Part shown: positions 27,971 through 36,043 of the stretch, in pieces
Position numbering within the stretch: the stretch's first letter is position 1
How the letters are laid out: every line of letters begins with the position of its first letter
Source of the DNA: Anderseniella sp.
Lineage (GTDB): Bacteria; Pseudomonadota; Alphaproteobacteria; Rhizobiales; Aestuariivirgaceae
Reading direction: 5' to 3'
DNA: 64,000 bases
Assembly: GCA_028289645.1 (NCBI GenBank)
Contig: JANQOK010000015.1
Coordinates: 62,001-126,000 of the forward strand
Position numbers and translations under genes: made by a program
The notes under the pieces: model-generated
What the model was told of the DNA's origin: nothing
Databases searched by the model: none
What the model saw: the letters and a program-made list of their open reading frames with translations, nothing else

Positions 27971-28210
27971 ATGCATGACTTCGATCATGAAATTGACGTA
28001 ACAGGGCTGCAGTGCCCGTTGCCAGTGCTCAAGGCCCGGAAACGTCTCATGTCTCTCAACTATGGAGAATCATTGAGAATTTTGGCGACGGATCCGGCCG
28101 CCTCCATCGATTTTCCGCACTACTGTGCCGAGAGCGGCAACGAACTGGTCAGTCAGCATGAGGAAGCCGGAGTCCTGATTTTTATCATCAGGAAAACTCA
28201 TGCCAAGTGA
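27971..28210 (+). CDS. TusA-family sulfur carrier protein
   Basis: A 79-residue protein with the TusA/SirA signature LQCPLPVLKARKRL; Cys15 would carry the persulfide. I choose the ATG at 27971 since it places the Cys at the usual distance from the N-terminus; a longer frame starts at 27944. It lies at the promoter end of the formate dehydrogenase operon, in the opposite direction. TusA-type carriers move sulfur from cysteine desulfurases toward tRNA thiolation or molybdenum-cofactor synthesis, so a link to FdhD here is plausible but inferred. Confidence 0.88.
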   Translation: MHDFDHEIDVTGLQCPLPVLKARKRLMSLNYGESLRILATDPAASIDFPHYCAESGNELVSQHEEAGVLIFIIRKTHAK

Positions 28211-28260
28211 GCTTTCTGAATTATTCAGCGCTCATACCGGCGCTCTGAAATAGTTGCGTT

Positions 28261-28608
28261 TCAGGGTGCCAGAGCCTTCTGCACATCCGTTGTAAACCCG
28301 ACCAGCACGTCACTGCCGGTGACAAATACCGGCCGTTTGATCAGGGCGGGATGGCTTGTCATCAGCCTGATGGCACTGCCCTCGTCGACGTCTTCCCTGT
28401 CCGGCGCAGGCAATCCGCGCCACGTCGTGCCACGCCGGTTGAGCAGGGTTTCCCAACCTGCCTTTACGGCCCAGCCTGCAATCGCCTCGTCATCGAGGTT
28501 CGCCTTGCGAATGTCGTGAAACCGGTGCTCAATCCCTTGCTCATCCAGCCACTTGCGCGCCTTGCGGCAGGTATCGCAATTGTTCAGCCCGTAAACCTCA
28601 ATCATCAT
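28261..28608 (-). CDS. ArsC/Spx-family protein (YffB-like)
   Basis: A 115-residue thioredoxin-fold protein. NCDTCRKARKWLDEQ near the N-terminus has the Cys11-x2-Cys14 pair of the ArsC/Spx family, and RPVFVTG near the end matches the conserved RP motif. The YffB group probably uses glutathione; true arsenate reduction is unproven and there are no other ars genes. It overlaps the upstream GTPase gene by 4 nt. Confidence 0.82.
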   Translation of the reverse strand: MMIEVYGLNNCDTCRKARKWLDEQGIEHRFHDIRKANLDDEAIAGWAVKAGWETLLNRRGTTWRGLPAPDREDVDEGSAIRLMTSHPALIKRPVFVTGSDVLVGFTTDVQKALAP

Positions 28609-29789
28609 CTACCTCTGCGTAAAGACAGTGTGTCATCGGAAAACGCCTCGGCACCGCCGGTGATCGGATCCGTAAATGCTTTCAGAAGCCCGTCCAGTTC
28701 ATCGCGGCGGATATCCCGGGTGATGAACACCAGCCTGGTGCGGTGATCCGCATCCGGCCAGCGCTCAAGCCGCTCCGGCGGATGCATGACATGCTGAACC
28801 CCGTGTACAACCACCGGCCTGGACTCGTCGTCTGCCAGCTTGACGATGCCCTTCATGCGCAACAGGTTGGGTCCGTGATAGCTCTGCAGCAGTTCCAGGA
28901 ACAGCTCGAACTGCATTGTTCCGATCGCCTTGTCGGTGGCAATGGAGAACGAGCTTATGTGCTCGTCATGCCGATTAACATCATGGGTATGGGCGTGGTC
29001 GTGCGAATGAACATGGACTGCTTCGCGCGCATGGGTGCCTGAGGCTTCGGCTGCCGTGCGCCGTGACCGGCGCCGACCGGCCCGTTCAGGCGCCTCAAAG
29101 GCGTCGGCACCCAGCCAGCGCCGGACCTGGTCGGGCCGGGCCCCGCCATCCGCCGCAGCCACGTCGAACAGCCTCCCGGCCGATGCTTCATTGTTGTGCG
29201 TGGCAAGAATCCGCGCAGCCGGCGCCAGTTTTCGCAGGCGCGCGATAACAGCATGCAGGGCGTCCTCCCCATCGCTGCCTGACAGCAGGTCCGCCTTCGA
29301 CAATACCAGCTTGTCGGCAACGGCAACCTGTCTGACCGCCTCATCGTGCTGATCAAGTGTCGACGGTCCGTTTACCGCATCAACCACGGTGACAACTCCC
29401 TCCAGCCGGTAGCGCTGCAGAAGCTCAGCATGTGACATCAGGGTCTGCAGAACCGGGGCGGGATCGGCAAGTCCGGTGGTTTCGATAATGACCCGGTCAA
29501 ACGCCTTGATGGTGCCGGCATCACGCCGCGCTATCAAATCAGCAAGCGTATCGACCAGATCACCGCGAATAGTGCAGCACAGGCAGCCCGACGACATTTC
29601 GAACACGTTGCCGTCGGCCGTTTCGACAAGCAGGTGATCCAGGCCGATCTCACCAAACTCGTTGATGATCACAGCCGCATTGGAAAGGGCCGGGTCTTTC
29701 AGCAATCGGTTCAGCAGGGTGGTTTTACCGGCACCCAGAAAGCCTGTGAGAACCGAAACCGGAATTGGTGGAGATGACGTCATTATCAT
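28605..29789 (-). CDS. CobW/COG0523 family GTP-binding metallochaperone
   Basis: A G3E-family GTPase of 394 residues. The P-loop TGFLGAGKTTLL starts near residue 15; the metal-binding CxCC motif (SGCLCC, Cys69, Cys71, Cys72) and SKADLL are present. A His-rich linker (VHVHSHDHAHTHDVNRHDEH) separates the GTPase and CobW C-terminal domains, suggesting zinc or cobalt handling. No Zur site or cobalamin operon is visible nearby, so the metal is unknown. Starts at 29789 and 29783 are both possible and neither has a strong ribosome-binding site; an ATG at 29825 is less likely. Confidence 0.85.
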   Translation of the reverse strand: MIMTSSPPIPVSVLTGFLGAGKTTLLNRLLKDPALSNAAVIINEFGEIGLDHLLVETADGNVFEMSSGCLCCTIRGDLVDTLADLIARRDAGTIKAFDRVIIETTGLADPAPVLQTLMSHAELLQRYRLEGVVTVVDAVNGPSTLDQHDEAVRQVAVADKLVLSKADLLSGSDGEDALHAVIARLRKLAPAARILATHNNEASAGRLFDVAAADGGARPDQVRRWLGADAFEAPERAGRRRSRRTAAEASGTHAREAVHVHSHDHAHTHDVNRHDEHISSFSIATDKAIGTMQFELFLELLQSYHGPNLLRMKGIVKLADDESRPVVVHGVQHVMHPPERLERWPDADHRTRLVFITRDIRRDELDGLLKAFTDPITGGAEAFSDDTLSLRRGR

Positions 29790-29892
29790 GAACTCGTTTG
29801 CTGGAAAGGTCTGTTGCGGTGGCATAGACTATCGCGCCCGCAACAGAACAGGCAATGCCGGCAGCGCTTTCAGCGTCGTGCTCGGCGTAGCC

Positions 29893-31146
29893 TCACTTGT
29901 CGGTAGCCGGTTCGCGGTTTTTGCGGCGCTTCTTCTTCCTGACCTTCTTGCCACCCTTGGCCTTCTCGCGTCCGGACAGGCTGGCAAAGGACGCAAACAC
30001 TGATGGTGTCACAACCTCGCATTTGCCACCGGCTCCCTGAACCTGCTGGCACAATGACTGGCTGGTGCTCTTCGAGATATTATACGTCACCGGCACGAAG
30101 TCCTTTGTGAACGGAATCCGCACCACACCGCTTCCGGCCTTTCTGAACGCATTTACCTTGACCGCCTGAATGCCGTTTATGACCGCTTCGGCCTCAGCCG
30201 CACTCTTGAACTTGCCGAAGGTGGCACCCCAGCCGGAAAACTTGTCGGCACTCACCATCCGCAGGCCCGTGCCGCCACACACCCGCTTGCGCAGGTTCGG
30301 CGGCGTGCCGGCTTCATTCTGCAGCGCCGTTATCGAGGTGGTCGCCGGGTAGCCGGCAGCAGTCTCCATGACCACTTTCGCCTTATGCGCCCGCGCTCTG
30401 CCGCTGCGGGTGCCGAACACCACACCGACGACCAGCCGGCCGTTCACCTTGGCGGTGGCCACCAGATTGAATCCGGACGGGCATATAAAGCCGGTCTTCA
30501 TGCCGTCGGCCTTGTCCCAGATACGCAACAGGTAATTGCGGTTGCGAAGCCTTTTCTTGCCGAGCTTGAAATGTGGAGCCGAATAGTACTTGCGCGCCTC
30601 AGGATATTTGTTCAGCAGCGCATAGGACAGGATCGCCATGTCCCTGGCGGTGGTGTACTGGCGCTTGTCGTAAAGCCCGTGCGGATTGACGAAATGCGAC
30701 CCGGTCATGCCAAGCTCGCGGGCCGTGGCGTTCATCAGCCGGGCGAAATTCTCCTGCGAGCCGGCGACAATTTCCGCCAGCAGGGCCGCCATGTCGTTGG
30801 CCGAATAGATCAGCAACGCCTTCAGCGCCAGATCGACCGACACTTCCTTGCCGGGCCTGAAGCCGATCTTGCTGGGCGGTGGAGCTGACGATGTCTTGGT
30901 GACGGTGCCCTTGGTTTTCGTCGTGATCTTGCCCTGCTCGATGGCCTGGAACACGATGTAGGCAGTCATCAGTTTGGTCAGGGAAGCGGGGAACCACGGT
31001 TTGCCAGCATCCTTGGCAACCATGACCTTGCCGGTCTTGCCGTCATAGACCACAACCGGATTTGCGGAAGCCGCCGTCAGGCTGGCCATGAGCATCAATC
31101 CGGCTGCAAGCAAAACCCGGATCGTGAGTGTAAGTGAAGCTGCCAA
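29893..31146 (-). CDS. D-alanyl-D-alanine carboxypeptidase, serine-type (PBP5/6-like)
   Basis: A periplasmic DD-carboxypeptidase of 417 residues, trimming peptidoglycan stem peptides. It has an N-terminal signal peptide (about 1-28, ending ASA), then the SxxK motif SLTK (Ser55-Lys58), SxN as SAN (115-117) and KTG (218-220). The region after about residue 285 resembles a SPOR-like domain (FGKFKSAAEAEAVINGIQAVKV), which may target septal peptidoglycan. The extreme C-terminus is very basic (KVRKKKRRKNRE) and replaces the usual amphipathic membrane anchor. Confidence 0.9.
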   Translation of the reverse strand: MAASLTLTIRVLLAAGLMLMASLTAASANPVVVYDGKTGKVMVAKDAGKPWFPASLTKLMTAYIVFQAIEQGKITTKTKGTVTKTSSAPPPSKIGFRPGKEVSVDLALKALLIYSANDMAALLAEIVAGSQENFARLMNATARELGMTGSHFVNPHGLYDKRQYTTARDMAILSYALLNKYPEARKYYSAPHFKLGKKRLRNRNYLLRIWDKADGMKTGFICPSGFNLVATAKVNGRLVVGVVFGTRSGRARAHKAKVVMETAAGYPATTSITALQNEAGTPPNLRKRVCGGTGLRMVSADKFSGWGATFGKFKSAAEAEAVINGIQAVKVNAFRKAGSGVVRIPFTKDFVPVTYNISKSTSQSLCQQVQGAGGKCEVVTPSVFASFASLSGREKAKGGKKVRKKKRRKNREPATDK

Positions 31147-31232
31147 AACATGTACCTGTAAACTCGCCGTGCCCCCGGATTGATTATGCCTAACACCTCG
31201 ATAGCGGGCGGATCAATGGGGCAATTCGCCAG

Positions 31233-31480
31233 CCTGACATTTGTTGTACGGCGCAAGCAGCACGCTGGGGAGAACCCGCACCCACATCACAGTCAACGCC
31301 GTCATCGCAAAGGCGGCACTGCAACCGGAAACAAGGCTGCGAATACACCAAACACCAAATGTCTCGTCGGAAAGGCATCGTATGTCGCCCATGCCACAGC
31401 CATCACTTGATTTGTGTTGGGCAGCGAATTGGCGATCAGGCTGGCGCGCCCGCCACAACTCAAATACCGGGCAAAACCGC
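31233..31480. repeat. direct repeat copy 1 (~248 bp)
   Basis: Left copy of a long direct repeat; the right copy is at 32811-33059 in the same orientation. By hand alignment I count about 21 differences over 249 columns (about 92% identity), including one single-base gap, with the most divergent patch near 31340-31360. Both begin CCTGACATTTGTTG and end near CAAATACCGGGCAA. It has no credible gene; small reading frames on both strands are not conserved between copies, because the one-base gap shifts them. Confidence 0.85.
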
Positions 31481-31845
31481 TGGCGCAAAAACATCACTCA
31501 GTCGCCTACTTAACGAAGCAATGTCCATAACCGTATTGTGATAACACTGATCCGCCGAGCCATGGGGATACCCTTGGCACCATTTACAAACAGGCAGATC
31601 GCAGCGAGCAAATCGGTGAAGTCCAGTTTGCGCCTGCCGAAGATGGTGCCTAATATAACCCTGAACTGGTGATAACATATCCGGCAGAAACAAGTGAGAA
31701 GACCAAGTATCTGACCTTCCGAAAGCAGAACTAAAACGCCGTAAGGTAACTTATGCACAGCTAGTGGACAAATTGGCGGCTATAAGCGTTGAGGTGTGCA
31801 ATACAAATTGGGTATAGGTAAATTCTCCGCGGCGTTCATGGTGCA
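31481..31845. other. AT-rich spacer inside the direct-repeat interval
   Basis: About 365 nt between repeat copy 1 and the unknown membrane protein gene. It is AT-rich compared with the chromosome. Short reading frames on the minus strand have no recognisable domain. The region presumably holds the promoter of the 31846 gene, but I cannot point to a convincing promoter. Confidence 0.4.
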
Positions 31846-32757
31846 ATGTCTTACAGCCCTTGGAAATACATCACAGCGATTATGGGGTTAGTTCTGTTTG
31901 CCACGTTAGGGCAAGCCCAAGAAAAAGCTCGCGATGAACAAGGGCAAGCAACCATTCAGCAACGACCAGTCCAAACGCTTCCTATTCCACTTCCAGTTGA
32001 TGTTATCGAGGATGAGGCCAAAGCCGAGGCCCGCAAGCGCAGCGAAGCCGAATCACGCCAACGGGAGATAGAAGCCCTTGCTGCCCAGCAAGGTATGAAC
32101 ACGGCCACGCAAGACATGCGGGACTATGCGCTCTATTCCACAGTACTTGTTGGTATCGGCACGTTTCTCTTGATGGCTACTTTGGGCCTTACTTGGATGG
32201 CTAATCGTGCTGCGCAGGCCGCCGTAAAGGTAACCAAAGAGTCTTCCGAGAGACAATTGCGAGCTTATGTCTATCCGCCCCTCATCAATCACCAAAAAAT
32301 CTATCTGGATGGTAATTTGGCGGCTTGGGAGTTTTCGATTCCTTGGAAAAATTCCGGTTATACGCCAGCCATTAACACCATTTCTTTCTTCAATCTGGCG
32401 GTTGTTCGTGGTGATGAGCCTGAAGGCTTTGATTTTCCAGATACGGAAGATGCTGAATACAATAAGTCTCTTGTCGCACCATTTTCGGAAATGGTGGGGG
32501 GCGGGGTCAGTGTTAGTGTTGCAGACATGCATGACGTCGCTAATGAGACGTCTTCTATTCTGATTTGGGCATGGATCGACTACGATGATGTATTTCCAAA
32601 GACGCCAAGACGCCGGACAGAGATCGCTTTTAAGGTGACTGTCAGGGGCAATCCAGACGATGAGAGTTGTCAGATCAATTGTGTCGCGGACTCTAGGTTC
32701 TTGGGGATGGACGACAGTTGCAGCCGCAAGCCCAAACCATACGAACACTACCTTTAG
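31846..32757 (+). CDS. hypothetical membrane-anchored protein in direct-repeat interval
   Basis: A 303-residue protein I cannot assign to a characterised family. It has a likely signal peptide (residues 1-24, ending GQAQ), a charged helical region that may form a coiled coil (about 55-82, EDEAKAEARKRSEAE), a transmembrane helix (about 95-118) and a C-terminal domain of ~180 residues starting at ERQLRAYVYPP. A stretch like RQLRAYV after a helix is common in uncharacterised rhizobial and phage-associated proteins. Three Cys residues fall in the last 35 residues. Local GC is about 45% in the lines I counted, well below the chromosome. It is the only gene between the two direct repeats, which suggests acquisition. 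Confidence 0.65.
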   Translation: MSYSPWKYITAIMGLVLFATLGQAQEKARDEQGQATIQQRPVQTLPIPLPVDVIEDEAKAEARKRSEAESRQREIEALAAQQGMNTATQDMRDYALYSTVLVGIGTFLLMATLGLTWMANRAAQAAVKVTKESSERQLRAYVYPPLINHQKIYLDGNLAAWEFSIPWKNSGYTPAINTISFFNLAVVRGDEPEGFDFPDTEDAEYNKSLVAPFSEMVGGGVSVSVADMHDVANETSSILIWAWIDYDDVFPKTPRRRTEIAFKVTVRGNPDDESCQINCVADSRFLGMDDSCSRKPKPYEHYL

Positions 32758-32810
32758 CAGTGCCTTAGTCTCGCCGCCCTCGCAGTAGATGACGCGTTTG
32801 CTAGATAATC

Positions 32811-33059
32811 CCTGACATTTGTTGCACGGCTCAAGCAGCACGCTGGGGAGAACCCGCACCGACATGACAGTCAACGCCGTCATCGCAAAGGCCGGCACTG
32901 CAGCCGGAAACAAGGCTGCGAACCCACAAAGAACCTAATGTCTCGTCGGAAAGGCATCGTATGTCGCCTATGCCAAAGCCATCACTTGATTTGTGTTGGG
33001 CGGTGAATTGACGATCAGGCTGGTGCACCCGCCACAACTCAAATACCGGGCAAGATCGC
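32811..33059. repeat. direct repeat copy 2 (~249 bp)
   Basis: Right copy of the repeat at 31233-31480, same orientation and about 92% identical by hand alignment. Shared blocks include the sequence around GTCTCGTCGGAAAGGCATCG and the run ending CAACTCAAATACCGGGCAA. Between the copies lie about 1,330 bp with a single gene. Confidence 0.85.
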
Positions 33060-33370
33060 CGAACGGCTGCCTAGTAAAAACACCGGATAGGGACCGGTAA
33101 TTCCAGTTGTCTGATCAGCCATCTGACCACTGCCGCCGGACTTAGCCCCCAAGGGCACAGCGAAGCATCAAGCATAGGGTCAGGAGCCGACAAATTTGGC
33201 TCGTGGATAACGTTACATCATTGCATGAATGCAGATTTCCGGTAACCTTTCCCGATGAGTTGTTGCGGCAACGGGGTAAGCCGTTCCGGTCAGTCGCCTG
33301 AAGAACCCTTCGCGGCAATTGTCCGGAACCCGATCTGTGCGCAGATCGGCACTCTGTTGGAGAACTGTTT
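33060..33370. other. intergenic region upstream of glycosyltransferase
   Basis: About 310 nt without a gene. It contains a perfect hairpin at 33330-33349 (CCGATCTG-TGCG-CAGATCGG) only 21 nt before the glycosyltransferase start, which could affect its expression. I see no other clear signal. Confidence 0.45.
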
Positions 33371-34549
33371 GTGTTACGAAGTTGGTTTGCAGCGCCGCAA
33401 AAGCTTCACATAGCCTTGATCGGCCATCTGTCAGGCCAGTATCTGGCCGGAGCCGAACGCAGCTTCCTCGACATCCTGGCGGCGATTGATCAGGACCAGT
33501 ACCAGATCACGTGCATCATTCCGAAATCCAATCCGGACTACGAAGACGCCATTCGGGAACATACGGATCAAGTGTCGGTTCTCGAGTATGGTTGGTGGTC
33601 GGCCAATCCATCCAGTGACGAAGAGACGATCAAGAAATTTGAGGTTATGTTCAGGCAGCGGCAGATTGACCTGGTCCACGTGAACACGATCACACTCCTG
33701 AATCCACTTATTGCTGCCCGCAATCTTGGTATCCCCTCAATTTTGCATGCACGTGAACTGATATCGGACGACAGCATCCTCGCCGGGAAACTGGGATGCA
33801 GCGGCACCGAGATCATTGAACGCCTACAAACCGAGGCAACCGCGATTGTCGCCAATTCAGATACGACGCTGCGCATGTTCAAAGGAAACGACCCCGCCTA
33901 CCGGCTGTACAACTGCGTCAATGTCGACAAGTTCAATATCGGCAACCCGATTGCGCAAGAGGACCTGAAAGTCGGAATTGTCAGCAGCAACCACCCCAAA
34001 AAGGGGATTGAGCATTTTGTTTCCGCCGCGGTCATGGCCAGTCAGAGAAATCTCCCGATAAGTTTTTCCGTTTTCGGACAGAAAAACGAGAGCATCGAGA
34101 AACTTCAGCACTATGTCACCTCTCAACCATCGGCTGTAAAACTGTCGTTTGAAGGCTATGTTGATGATCCGCTGGACGCCATAAGACAGGTGAATGTGAT
34201 TGCTTCGTTCTCGAACATTCCTGAGTCTTTCGGACGAACATTGATCGAAGGCATGGCGGCGCGCAGACCTATTGTCGCCTTTGATCGCGGCGCGGTTGGT
34301 GAGATCGTCCGCGACGGTGTAGACGGCTTTGTCATATCCCCGGGTGACATTGAGCACGTGTTACGGGTGCTGAACAAACTGGCAAACAATCCCGCCATGG
34401 TGACCGAAATGGGCGAGGCGGGCCGTCAAAGGGTAAAGAGCCTTTTTTCAACCAGCCAATACACAGTCGGCTTGAATTCCATCTACAGGGAGATTCTCGC
34501 GGGCAACAAGCGCCGCAGTCTTTGGCGGAGGTTCAGCTTCGGTCGATGA
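33371..34549 (+). CDS. glycosyltransferase family 4 protein
   Basis: A GT-B-fold glycosyltransferase of 392 residues. The N-terminal domain has HLSGQYLAGAERSFLDIL, a GT4-type acceptor-side loop; the C-terminal GT1/GT4 domain has PESFGRTLIEGMAARRPIVAFDRGAVGEIVRDG, including the EGMA and downstream Glu typical of nucleotide-sugar binding. It probably adds a sugar to a cell-surface polysaccharide or lipid; no other polysaccharide genes are nearby. The start is GTG at 33371 with TTGGAG about 9 nt upstream. Its last 67 nt overlap the convergent beta-propeller gene. Composition is slightly AT-richer than the chromosome. Confidence 0.85.
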   Translation: MLRSWFAAPQKLHIALIGHLSGQYLAGAERSFLDILAAIDQDQYQITCIIPKSNPDYEDAIREHTDQVSVLEYGWWSANPSSDEETIKKFEVMFRQRQIDLVHVNTITLLNPLIAARNLGIPSILHARELISDDSILAGKLGCSGTEIIERLQTEATAIVANSDTTLRMFKGNDPAYRLYNCVNVDKFNIGNPIAQEDLKVGIVSSNHPKKGIEHFVSAAVMASQRNLPISFSVFGQKNESIEKLQHYVTSQPSAVKLSFEGYVDDPLDAIRQVNVIASFSNIPESFGRTLIEGMAARRPIVAFDRGAVGEIVRDGVDGFVISPGDIEHVLRVLNKLANNPAMVTEMGEAGRQRVKSLFSTSQYTVGLNSIYREILAGNKRRSLWRRFSFGR

Positions 34550-35517
34550 GAGTCCACCTTGAAGATGCGAATGGTATCATCGCCATAATTTGCAACTGCA
34601 GCCAGTCGGCCGTCAGGATCGACAGCAACCGAGTGTGGAAAACTCAGGTCAGTCGAAAACGTATCTTGGAATTCAATCGCATGGCTGGCAGGGTCAAGTG
34701 AGAAACTGTACAGGCTGTCGGTTCCTTGATCTGCGCAAAGAAGCATGAACCTGTCGCTGCCTGGTGTCCTGCAGACCGCACATGATTCCAGCGCGATCGT
34801 GATCTTGTTGCTGTCATGCCAGACGGAAACAGGCTCAGGATCAACAGTTCCGCTTGCCAGGTCACAGACATGCAGACAAAGCATGCCACCAGCAATTTCA
34901 GATGCATCTCTCCTGGCATTGGGACCATAGGCAATAACCACCAGATTGGTGTCGCCCACGAAGCGGGCATCTTTTGGTTTCAACGGAGCCAGCCTGTTGT
35001 CAAACCGGCAAACGCATTCACCGCCGGCCGTTTTCACCACTTCTACATATCCAGGTTCGCCAACATTGGTAATCATCAGATAATGGCCGTCCGGCGAAAA
35101 ATCGGCGCCGTGAAAACCCGTGCCGCGCCTCAACATGTCTACCTTGCCGGGTTTCAAGTCAGAATGGTGGATCGATTGCACGGAAACACCGTGTCTTTCG
35201 GACTGAGAATGAGTAATCGCCACCTGCCCGCCGCTTCGGGAAATGGCGACATTTTCCGGATAGAAGATCGCATCTGTATGCTCGTGCAAGAGCTTCAGCG
35301 CGACACCGGGCGCATCCATTTGCTCCTCAACCGAGTAGACTCTCAGGTGACAGCCGAACAGATTGACGACGGCGAGATGGTTGTTGTCGATCCAGCTCAA
35401 GCCGGAGCAAGTAGCCATCCTGGAACGCCCGCCAATAACGAAAGGCACCAGATCCTGACGCTCCGTCTGATCGAGAACCGATGCTTCGGATCTATGAACT
35501 AGTATTGGTTTCTGCAT
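34483..35517 (-). CDS. beta-propeller (YncE/lactonase-like) repeat protein
   Basis: A 344-residue protein with repeating strands of the WD40/YVTN type: GLSWIDNNHLAVVN, FYPENVAISRSGGQVAIT, GADFSPDGHYLMITN, SFPHSVAVDPDGRLAAVANYGDDTIRIF. No signal peptide is evident. It probably forms a six- or seven-bladed propeller that binds a ligand or protein partner; an enzymatic role is not shown. The C-terminus is basic (LRQRLRRLLPARISL). Its 3' end overlaps the 3' end of the convergent glycosyltransferase gene by 67 nt, which suggests that the pair travelled together. Confidence 0.7.
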   Translation of the reverse strand: MQKPILVHRSEASVLDQTERQDLVPFVIGGRSRMATCSGLSWIDNNHLAVVNLFGCHLRVYSVEEQMDAPGVALKLLHEHTDAIFYPENVAISRSGGQVAITHSQSERHGVSVQSIHHSDLKPGKVDMLRRGTGFHGADFSPDGHYLMITNVGEPGYVEVVKTAGGECVCRFDNRLAPLKPKDARFVGDTNLVVIAYGPNARRDASEIAGGMLCLHVCDLASGTVDPEPVSVWHDSNKITIALESCAVCRTPGSDRFMLLCADQGTDSLYSFSLDPASHAIEFQDTFSTDLSFPHSVAVDPDGRLAAVANYGDDTIRIFKVDSHRPKLNLRQRLRRLLPARISL

Positions 35518-35816
35518 AGTGCGGTTCGGTTGCGGCCACTGTCGGAACGGATGGTTTCAATTGATGTTTTCCATAAGACGCCACTATCGATAGCTACGCT
35601 ATGCTACTTCCTCCGTGAGCGGAAGAGATTTTCTGATTGGCCGCTCCCGGCGGGTTCTGCTTGATGGACCGGCGATCGGTTGGGGCCAGTCTAGTCGGTT
35701 TTCAGCCATGTGGAAGCAGCTTTCCTGCCAATTCCACATTGCGTCGAATTCTCCGCTGTACGCAAAACCGGAACGGTCCGCACAGGCGTGAAAGTCAGCA
35801 ACGTCATCGGAAAACT
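35518..35816. other. intergenic region between propeller gene and tRNA-Leu
   Basis: About 300 nt without a gene. There is an inverted repeat ATGTGGAA-N16-TTCCACAT at 35708-35739 beyond the 3' end of the tRNA, possibly a weak terminator or processing structure. No direct copy of the tRNA 3' end (attachment site) is visible here or upstream to 31 kb. Confidence 0.4.
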
Positions 35817-35903
35817 TGGTGCCCCCAGCCGGACTCGAACCGGCACGCCCTCACGGACAACAGATTTTGAGTCTATCGCGTCTACCAGTTCCGCCACAGG
35901 GGC
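35817..35903 (-). tRNA. tRNA-Leu (anticodon CAA)
   Basis: Class II tRNA of 87 nt including an encoded CCA. The acceptor stem pairs GCCCCTG with TGGGGGC (two G-U wobbles); the anticodon stem-loop is ATAGA-CTCAAAA-TCTGT, giving CAA, followed by a long variable arm typical of Leu and GGTTCGAGTCC in the T arm. The 5' end is at 35903. The gene borders the accessory stretch at 31.2-35.5 kb, but no attachment-site duplication was found. Confidence 0.93.
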
Positions 35904-35918
35904 CTCAAATCGAGCCGG

Positions 35919-35946
35919 ATAATAGGCAAGAGCCATCACCCGTCAA
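35919..35946 (-). promoter_or_regulatory. sigma70-type promoter of tRNA-Leu
   Basis: On the minus strand, TTGACG (35946-35941), a 16-nt spacer and TATTAT (35924-35919). The expected transcription start is near 35912, about 9 nt before the tRNA 5' end. Confidence 0.6.
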
Positions 35947-36043
35947 CATCAAACATCGACGTGATCAAAATGAGTCATAACCACGGCAGTCAATTCACAA
36001 GTTCGATGGACAAATCGCAGCGCCCGGCGTATTGCCTTCGCCC

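Noticed and set aside
31213-31513. Small frames within direct repeat copy 1 on both strands
   Set aside because: The second repeat copy has a one-base gap that breaks the equivalent frames, so the coding potential is not conserved.
31147-35903. A genomic island integrated at the tRNA-Leu gene
   Set aside because: There is no integrase, and no copy of the tRNA 3' end (attachment site) was found at the other border. The accessory genes may have come in separately.
35691-35939. Minus-strand frame containing the peptide-like run SKSVVREGVPVRVRLGAP
   Set aside because: This is the translated sequence of tRNA-Leu, not a protein.
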